A stretch of DNA of 64,000 bases from NCBI RefSeq assembly GCF_003113495.2, contig NZ_CP084506.1:2852001-2916000 (forward strand), written 5' to 3'. Positions within the stretch are counted from its first letter, which is position 1; every line of letters begins with the position of its first letter. The translations under genes and the position numbers were made by a program. Positions 57,686 to 64,000 of the stretch are shown here, piece by piece. Under the pieces are notes generated by a model. It had not been told where the DNA came from, ran no database searches, and worked only from the letters and a program-made list of their open reading frames with translations. The stretch is from Edwardsiella tarda ATCC 15947 = NBRC 105688 (GTDB lineage: Bacteria; Pseudomonadota; Gammaproteobacteria; Enterobacterales; Enterobacteriaceae).

Positions 57686-58386
57686 TCCGCCTGGATGATC
57701 TGACCTACCAATACCAACAACAGACGTTGCGCTTTACACTGCACGCCGCCGCCGGCGAGCGTATCGCCATCCTCGGGCCCAGTGGGGCAGGGAAAAGTAC
57801 CCTGCTGAGCCTGATCGCTGGCTTCCTGACGCCACACAGCGGCGCGCTCGATCTCAATGGGCGCGACTGCCGCCAAACGCCCCCCGCCAGCCGCCCGGTG
57901 TCGATGCTGTTTCAGGACCATAACCTGTTTGCCCATCTGACCATCGCCCAGAATCTGGGGTTGGGATTGGATCCCGGCCTGCGACTGAGCGCCGAGCAAC
58001 AGCGCCAGCTAGCCCTCATCGCCGAACAGGTCGGCATCAGCACCTACCTGACGCGCCTGCCCGGACAACTCTCCGGCGGACAACGCCAGCGCGCCGCCCT
58101 GGCGCGCTGCCTGCTACGTCATCAGCCGATCCTGCTGCTGGATGAACCCTTCTCCGCCCTCGATCCGGCTCTGCGGGCGGAGATGCTCACCCTACTGGAA
58201 CAGGTCTGTGCACAGCAGCGTCTGACACTATTAATGGTCTCGCACAATCTGGACGATGCACAGCGTATCGCCCCACGCGCGCTGATCGTCGATGAAGGTC
58301 ATATCGCCTACGATGGCACTACCGCCGCGTTACTGGCGGGGAGTGTTCCTGCGGCCAGCTTGCTCGGCTGCTCGGCATCCGCCTAA
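57682..58386 (+). CDS. thiQ: Thiamine ABC transporter ATP-binding protein
   Basis: ATPase of the thiamine importer. At 234 aa (E. coli 232) it shows Walker [10 protein letters not shown] at about 32-40, the signature [14 protein letters not shown] near 130 and Walker [12 protein letters not shown] near 151. It overlaps thiP by 4 bases (ATGA). In E. coli yabI and araC follow; here polB comes next after 95 bases. Confidence 0.97.
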   Translation: MIRLDDLTYQYQQQTLRFTLHAAAGERIAILGPSGAGKSTLLSLIAGFLTPHSGALDLNGRDCRQTPPASRPVSMLFQDHNLFAHLTIAQNLGLGLDPGLRLSAEQQRQLALIAEQVGISTYLTRLPGQLSGGQRQRAALARCLLRHQPILLLDEPFSALDPALRAEMLTLLEQVCAQQRLTLLMVSHNLDDAQRIAPRALIVDEGHIAYDGTTAALLAGSVPAASLLGCSASA

Positions 58387-58481
58387 CACGATTGGTGCCA
58401 TCGCCATTGGACAGCCCGCTGACACCCCGGCAGAATTAACCTATCTCGGCGGCAATGCCGCCGCTCCGAGGAGTCCGCCGT

Positions 58482-60833
58482 GTGAACAGCGCCCAACCTG
58501 GTTTTATCCTTACCCGTCATTGGCGCGATACGCCGCAAGGCGTCAGCATCACCCTCTGGCTGGCGACAGCGGATGGGCCACGCCGCGTGACCCTCGCGCC
58601 ACAACCGGCGGTAGCCTTTCTACCTGCGGCACAGCAAGAGCAGGCTGCGCCGGTGCTGCGCGGACTCCCCCATTGCACGTTGCGCCCCGTCGCGTTGCAC
58701 GACTTCCATCATCAACCGGTGCTGGCTCTCTATTGCCAGAGCTACCGTCAGCTTCAACAGATCGCACGTAACCTGGAAGAACAGGGGATCCACCTGTTAG
58801 AAGCCGATATTCGTCCCGCCGATCGTTATCTGATGGAGCGCTTCATCCATGCTCCGTTGTGGTTCAGCCCGCAGGCGAATACGACGCACGGTGAGAACCT
58901 TGTCCGCCTCAAACCCCACCCCGACTACCGGCCGACGCTCCGCTGTGTGTCGTTGGATATCGAGACCAGCCCACAGGGAGAGCTCTACTCGATCGGTCTG
59001 CATGGCTGCGGCCAGCGTATCGTCTATATGCTGGGGCCGCCCAACGGCGATGCGACGACGCTCGATTTCACCCTAACCTATGTCGCCAGCCGTCCCGCCC
59101 TGATCGAGGCGCTCAACCGTTGGCTGGCCGAGCACGATCCCGACGCGATCATCGGTTGGAATCTGGTGCAGTTCGATCTCCGTATCCTACAACGCCACGC
59201 CGAACGCTATGGCATCCCGCTCTCGCTGGGACGTGACGGCACGCCGCTCACGTGGCGTGAACACGGTTTCAAGACGGGACACTTCTTCGCCTCGGCTCCC
59301 GGTCGCCTGATCATCGACGGCATCGAGGCGCTGAAGAGCGCCTTCTGGCACTTCCCCTCCTACAGCCTAGATAACGTCGCGCAAACCCTACTCGGCGAGG
59401 GGAAGGCGCTGGATGACCCCTATCAGCGCTTAGCCGAGATCGAGCGCCGCTTCCGCCAAGATAAGCCGGCGCTGGCGCACTACAACCTCAAGGATTGCGA
59501 GCTGGTGACGCGCATCTTCGCCCATACCGCTCTGCTGCCCTTTCTGCTGGAACGGGCCAGCGTCACCGGCCTCCCCGCCGATCGCCACGGCGGCTCTGTC
59601 GCCGCCTTCTACCATCTCTATCTGCCACGCATGCACCGCCTGGGGTTTGTCGCGCCCTCAACGGGTGATATCGCGCCTCAGGCCAGCCCCGGCGGCTTTG
59701 TCATGGCATCGCGTCCAGGGCTCTATGATTCGGTATTAGTGTTGGATTACAAGAGTCTGTATCCGGCGATCATTCGCTCCTTTCTGATCGATCCCGTCGG
59801 CTTGATCACCGCCCAGCAGGACGCGGGAGAGGAGCACAGCGTACCCGGCTTTCTCGGCGCCCGTTTCTCCCGTACCCAACATGCCCTGCCGGATATCGTC
59901 CGCCAGCTCTGGCTCGGGCGCGACGCCGCCAAGCGGCAGGGTAACGCACCGCTAGCCCAGGCGCTGAAGATCCTGATGAATGCCTTCTACGGCGTCTTAG
60001 GAACCGATGCCTGCCGGTTCTTCGACCCCCGCCTCGCCTCCTCCATTACCCTGCGTGGCCACGAGATCATGCATCAGACACGCCGCCTGATCGAAGCGCA
60101 AGGCTATACGGTGATCTATGGTGACACCGACTCGACCTTCGTCTGGCTAGGACGAGCGCATGACGAGGCCCAAGCCGAGGCCATCGGCCGCCAACTCTGT
60201 GCCCAGGTCAACGCCTGGTGGCAGGCTCATTTACAGCAAGAATATGGTCTGGAGAGCGCGCTAGAGCTGGAGTACGAGTGCCACTACCGCCGCTTTCTGA
60301 TGCCTACCCTGCGTGGCGCCGACCTCGGTAGCAAGAAACGCTACGCCGGACTGTGCGGTGAACACCTGGTGTTCAAGGGGCTCGAGACGGTACGCAGCGA
60401 CTGGACGCCATTGGCCCAACAGTTTCAGCAGGCGCTCTACCGACGCGTCTTCCTCGAACACCCTTACCGCGATCTCATTCGCACCTACAGCGCTCGCCTG
60501 CTTGCCGGTGAACTGGATGATCAACTGGTCTACCGCAAGCGACTGCGTCGTCCGCTGGCCGACTATCAACGTCATGTGCCCCCTCACGTCCGTGCCGCCC
60601 GATTAGCCGACGACTACAACCGTCGCCTCGGACGGCCATTGCAGTATCAACAGGGCGGCTGGATCAGCTACGTCATCACCCGTAACGGCCCCCAACCCTT
60701 GGAGTGCGTCGACGCGCCGATCGACTATCAACACTACTTGGAGCGTCAGCTCCAACCGGTGGCCGACGCCATCCTGCCCTTTCTCGGCACCGACTTCGAC
60801 ACCCTGTTAACCGGTCAACTGGGCCTGTTCTAA
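58482..60833 (+). CDS. polB: DNA polymerase II
   Basis: Family B DNA polymerase with proofreading, used in translesion synthesis and replication restart. The GTG at 58482, with RBS CGAGGAG, gives 783 aa, the exact E. coli length, and starts [20 protein letters not shown]. The 3'-5' exonuclease motif SLDIETS lies near 155. The polymerase motifs are [10 protein letters not shown] (421-430), [12 protein letters not shown] near 497 and YGDTDST (546-552, catalytic Asp547 and Asp549). In E. coli it is a LexA gene; I found no LexA box in the 95 bases upstream. Confidence 0.97.
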   Translation: MNSAQPGFILTRHWRDTPQGVSITLWLATADGPRRVTLAPQPAVAFLPAAQQEQAAPVLRGLPHCTLRPVALHDFHHQPVLALYCQSYRQLQQIARNLEEQGIHLLEADIRPADRYLMERFIHAPLWFSPQANTTHGENLVRLKPHPDYRPTLRCVSLDIETSPQGELYSIGLHGCGQRIVYMLGPPNGDATTLDFTLTYVASRPALIEALNRWLAEHDPDAIIGWNLVQFDLRILQRHAERYGIPLSLGRDGTPLTWREHGFKTGHFFASAPGRLIIDGIEALKSAFWHFPSYSLDNVAQTLLGEGKALDDPYQRLAEIERRFRQDKPALAHYNLKDCELVTRIFAHTALLPFLLERASVTGLPADRHGGSVAAFYHLYLPRMHRLGFVAPSTGDIAPQASPGGFVMASRPGLYDSVLVLDYKSLYPAIIRSFLIDPVGLITAQQDAGEEHSVPGFLGARFSRTQHALPDIVRQLWLGRDAAKRQGNAPLAQALKILMNAFYGVLGTDACRFFDPRLASSITLRGHEIMHQTRRLIEAQGYTVIYGDTDSTFVWLGRAHDEAQAEAIGRQLCAQVNAWWQAHLQQEYGLESALELEYECHYRRFLMPTLRGADLGSKKRYAGLCGEHLVFKGLETVRSDWTPLAQQFQQALYRRVFLEHPYRDLIRTYSARLLAGELDDQLVYRKRLRRPLADYQRHVPPHVRAARLADDYNRRLGRPLQYQQGGWISYVITRNGPQPLECVDAPIDYQHYLERQLQPVADAILPFLGTDFDTLLTGQLGLF

Positions 60834-61097
60834 GGTGACGGAATGATAAGATTCTTCCCACTCAGGGGGTGACGAATGCGGCGCCATCCATTACCATAAC
60901 GCCCTTTCCCCACGACAACGCCGACTTCACTGCCGCTAGGCCGTGATGCGGTTGGTTTATACCTAAATTATGCAGGCGCTCGCTGCACGGCGGGTGTCTC
61001 GGAACCTATCCCAATCGGCCTGGGCGACCAACGCGTCCATTGAGATAGCCACCCGATCATCATGTAAACCAAGAACGAAGAGTTGAGTCGATAATCT
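60834..61097. other. polB-rapA intergenic region
   Basis: These 264 bases between two plus-strand genes contain no supported ORF and no clear terminator for polB. The rapA promoter should lie here; TTTATACCTAAATTATG near 60955-60973 contains possible -10 elements, but I could not fix a -35 partner. Confidence 0.4.
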
Positions 61098-64000
61098 ATG
61101 CCTTTTACTTTAGGTCAACGCTGGATCAGCGATACGGAAAGCGAGTTGGGATTGGGTACTGTGGTCGCACTGGATGCGCGCATGGTCACGCTACTGTTTC
61201 CCGCGACCGGCGAAAACCGTCTGTATGCCCGCAATGACTCCCCCATCACCCGCGTGATGTTCAACCCCGGTGACACCATCACTACCCACGAAGGCTGGCA
61301 GCTGTGCATCGAAGAGGTACAGGAGCAAGACGGCCTGTTGACCTACATCGGCAAGCGCTGCGATAACGATGAAACCCCGGTGGCGGTACGCGAGGTGTTA
61401 CTCGACAGCCGCCTGACCTTCAGCAAACCCCAGGATCGCCTGTTCGCTGGCCAGATCGATCGCATGGATCGTTTCGCCCTACGCTATCGGGCACGTAAAT
61501 ATCAGAGCGAGCAGTTCCGCCTGCCGACCAGTGGCCTGCGTGGCATGCGCGCCAGCCTGATCCCACACCAGTTACATATTGCTCGCGACGTCGGTCAGCG
61601 TCATGCGCCTCGCGTCCTGTTAGCGGACGAGGTCGGCCTGGGGAAAACCATCGAAGCCGGCATGATTATCCACCAACAGCTGCTGAATGGCCGTGCCGAA
61701 CGCGTGCTGATCGTGGTACCGGAGAGCCTGCAACATCAATGGTTGGTTGAGATGCTGCGCCGCTTTAACCTGCGCGTGGCGCTGTTCGACGACGAACGCT
61801 ACGCCGAAGCCGCCCAAGACAGCAGCAATCCGTTCGAGACCGAACAGTTGGTGATCTGCTCCCTGGATTTCGTGCGCCGTAGTAAGCAGCGACTGGAGCA
61901 ACTGGCCGACGCCGGCTGGGATCTGCTGGTCGTCGACGAAGCGCACCACCTGGCCTGGAGTGAACAGGCGCCCAGCCGCGAATATCAGGTGATCGAGCAG
62001 TTGGCCGAACAGATCCCCGGGGTACTCCTGTTAACCGCCACCCCCGAACAACTGGGTCAGGAGAGCCACTTCGCTCGCCTGCGTCTACTGGATGCCAATC
62101 GCTTCCACGACTACGCCCAATTTATCGCTGAACAGCAACGCTATCGCCCGGTAGCGGACGCCGTCACGCTACTGCTCGACGACGGCCATCTCCAGCCGGA
62201 AGCGCTGAACATGCTGAGCGAGATGGTGGCCGAACAAGACATCGAACCCTTGCTGAAGGCGGCCAACGCGGGCGGTGCAGGCAGCCAACAGGCACGCAGC
62301 GAGCTGGTACGCATGTTGATGGATCGTCACGGCACGAGCCGCGTGCTGTTCCGTAACACCCGTCAGGGCGTCAAAGGCTTCCCCCAGCGCACCCTACACC
62401 AGATCACCCTGCCGCTGCCGGCACAGTATCAGACGGCGATCAAGGTCTCAGGCATCATGGGCAGCAAGAAGAGCCCCGAAGCCCAGGCTAACGACATGCT
62501 CTACCCAGAGCGTATCTACCAAGAGTTTGAGGGCGAAAACGCCACCTGGTGGAACTTCGATCCGCGCGCCGAATGGCTGCTCGACTTCCTGCTGGCCCAG
62601 CGTGATGAGAAGGTCCTGGTGATCTGTGCCCAGGCGGCCACGGCCGTACATCTGGAGCAGTTGCTGCGTGAGCGTGAAGGCATTCGCGCCGCCGTCTTCC
62701 ACGAGGGGATGTCGCTGATCGAGCGCGACCGCGCCGCCGCCTATTTCGCCTCCCTGGAGGAGGGCGCCCAGGTGCTACTCTGCTCGGAGATCGGCTCCGA
62801 GGGGCGTAACTTCCAATTCGCCAATCAATTGGTGATGTTCGACCTGCCCTTTAACCCGGATCTCCTGGAGCAACGTATCGGCCGTCTGGATCGTATCGGC
62901 CAGGCACGAGATATCCAAATCTACGTCCCTTGCCTGGAGAACACCGCCCAGTCGGTCTTAACCCGTTGGTATCACCAAGGCCTGGATGCCTTCGAGCATA
63001 CCTGCCCCACCGGCCGTACCATCTACGATCGTTACTACGACACGCTGATAGGCTATCTGGCTAAACCGGCTCAGTTGGAGGGGTTCGACGACTTCCTGAA
63101 AAGTTGTCGTGCCGAGCACGACGCGCTCAAGGCGCAGCTGGAACAGGGACGTGACCGCCTATTGGAGATGCACTCCAACGGGGGCGAGGCGGCGCAAGCG
63201 CTGGCCGAGGCCATCGCCGCACAGGACAACGATGTCAACCTGGTTAACTTCGCCCTTAACCTGTTCGACATCGTCGGTATCAATCAGGAAGACCGCAGCG
63301 ATAACCTGATTGTTCTGACCCCCTCCGACCATATGCTGGTGCCGGACTTCCCTGGCCTGCCGCAGGATGGCTGTACCGTGACCTTCGACCGTGAGCAGGC
63401 GCTATCGCGCGAGGATGCCCAATTCCTCAGTTGGGAGCACCCGCTGATGCGCAATGGGCTGGATCTGATCCTCTCCGGTGACACCGGCTCCAGCGCCGTC
63501 TCCTTGTTGAAGAACAAGGCACTACCGGTCGGTACGCTGTTATTAGAGGCGGTGTATGTGGTCGAGGCCCAGGCGCCGAAGCAGCTGCAACTGACCCGTT
63601 TCCTGCCGCCGACCCCGGTGCGCATGTTGCTCGATGCCAAGGGCAATAACCTGGCGGCCCAGGTGGAGTTTGAAAGCTTCAACCGCCAGCTGAATGCCGT
63701 CAATCGCCATACCGCCAGCAAGCTGGTCAACGCGGTACAGCCTAACGTACATGCCATGTTGCAGGTAGGTGAGACGCTGATCGGCGAACAGGCCCAACAG
63801 CTGATCGCCGAGGCCAAGCGCGAAGCTGACGAGGCGCTGAGCGCCGAGTTGAGCCGACTGGAATCGCTGAAGGCGGTCAACCCCAACATCCGCGACGATG
63901 AGCTGGAAACCCTCGAGTTCACCCGACGTAAGGTGCTGGAGACGTTGGATCAGGCGAGCTGGCGCCTCGACGCCTTACGCCTCATCGTGGTGTCGCATCA
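61098..64000 (+). CDS. rapA: RNA polymerase-associated SWI2/SNF2 ATPase RapA (HepA)
   Basis: ATPase that recycles RNA polymerase after transcription. The start [20 protein letters not shown] is typical. The N-terminal Tudor-like domains are followed by the Swi2/Snf2 core, with Walker [14 protein letters not shown] (Lys near 183), DEAH (about 280-283) and the helicase-C motif [13 protein letters not shown] near 600. The window holds 967 complete codons plus two bases. The last residues read [12 protein letters not shown], so by comparison with the 968-aa E. coli protein only the final base of the last codon and the stop are cut off. Confidence 0.97.
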   Translation, partial: MPFTLGQRWISDTESELGLGTVVALDARMVTLLFPATGENRLYARNDSPITRVMFNPGDTITTHEGWQLCIEEVQEQDGLLTYIGKRCDNDETPVAVREVLLDSRLTFSKPQDRLFAGQIDRMDRFALRYRARKYQSEQFRLPTSGLRGMRASLIPHQLHIARDVGQRHAPRVLLADEVGLGKTIEAGMIIHQQLLNGRAERVLIVVPESLQHQWLVEMLRRFNLRVALFDDERYAEAAQDSSNPFETEQLVICSLDFVRRSKQRLEQLADAGWDLLVVDEAHHLAWSEQAPSREYQVIEQLAEQIPGVLLLTATPEQLGQESHFARLRLLDANRFHDYAQFIAEQQRYRPVADAVTLLLDDGHLQPEALNMLSEMVAEQDIEPLLKAANAGGAGSQQARSELVRMLMDRHGTSRVLFRNTRQGVKGFPQRTLHQITLPLPAQYQTAIKVSGIMGSKKSPEAQANDMLYPERIYQEFEGENATWWNFDPRAEWLLDFLLAQRDEKVLVICAQAATAVHLEQLLREREGIRAAVFHEGMSLIERDRAAAYFASLEEGAQVLLCSEIGSEGRNFQFANQLVMFDLPFNPDLLEQRIGRLDRIGQARDIQIYVPCLENTAQSVLTRWYHQGLDAFEHTCPTGRTIYDRYYDTLIGYLAKPAQLEGFDDFLKSCRAEHDALKAQLEQGRDRLLEMHSNGGEAAQALAEAIAAQDNDVNLVNFALNLFDIVGINQEDRSDNLIVLTPSDHMLVPDFPGLPQDGCTVTFDREQALSREDAQFLSWEHPLMRNGLDLILSGDTGSSAVSLLKNKALPVGTLLLEAVYVVEAQAPKQLQLTRFLPPTPVRMLLDAKGNNLAAQVEFESFNRQLNAVNRHTASKLVNAVQPNVHAMLQVGETLIGEQAQQLIAEAKREADEALSAELSRLESLKAVNPNIRDDELETLEFTRRKVLETLDQASWRLDALRLIVVSH

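Noticed and set aside
58419..58433. Possible LexA box CTG-N9-CAG upstream of polB
   Set aside because: The spacing is 9 and not 10, and the inner bases do not follow the TATATATA-type consensus.

Overview
The window is about 57-60 % GC (by eye) and carries the conserved enterobacterial block from lpd/aceEF through the dcw (division and cell wall) cluster to leuABCD, thiBPQ, polB and rapA. Gene order and protein lengths closely follow the E. coli 0-4 min region, so the source is a member of the Enterobacterales. My best guess is an Edwardsiella-like genome, at moderate to low confidence. It rests on the GC content, the absence of araBAD/araC from its usual site and the absence of nadC from its usual site. 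No tRNA, rRNA, IS element, prophage or CRISPR array was seen.

Layout: (1) 1-6.2 kb: the pyruvate dehydrogenase operon on the minus strand (pdhR-aceE-aceF-lpd, lpd cut by the window edge), divergent from aroP, with a clear PdhR operator and a TyrR box between them. (2) 8.2-16.4 kb: ampDE; the type IV pilus genes ppdD-hofB-hofC; guaC; coaE-zapD-yacG; mutT. (3) 16.5-21.3 kb: secM-secA, a DUF721/DciA-like gene that E. coli lacks at this place, and lpxC. (4) 21.4-38.3 kb: the complete dcw cluster on the minus strand (mraZ-rsmH-ftsL-ftsI-murE-murF-mraY-murD-ftsW-murG-murC-ddlB-ftsQ-ftsA-ftsZ), genes mostly overlapping or a few bases apart, headed by a typical mraZ promoter with three MraZ boxes. 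(5) 38.4-42.7 kb: an AT-rich gap, then cra and ilvIH. (6) 43-46 kb: a long-chain acyl-CoA ligase gene and leuO. (7) 46.4-51.3 kb: leuL leader peptide, attenuator and leuABCD. (8) 51.4-58.4 kb: a DASS-type anion transporter where E. coli has setA, a short SgrS-like small RNA, sgrR, a TPP riboswitch and thiBPQ. (9) 58.5-64 kb: polB and rapA, the latter cut within its last codon.

Most of the window is orthologous core genome. The points of interest are: a compact SgrS with a very good ptsG-pairing seed but no sgrT and no setA neighbour; a SecM whose arrest motif lacks the usual Phe; a DciA-like gene retained in what is presumably a DnaC-type enterobacterium; loss of nadC between ampD and ppdD, which would fit a nicotinate requirement; and loss of the ara-yabI block so that polB follows thiQ with no visible LexA box. 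I did not find a convincing undescribed multi-gene system.
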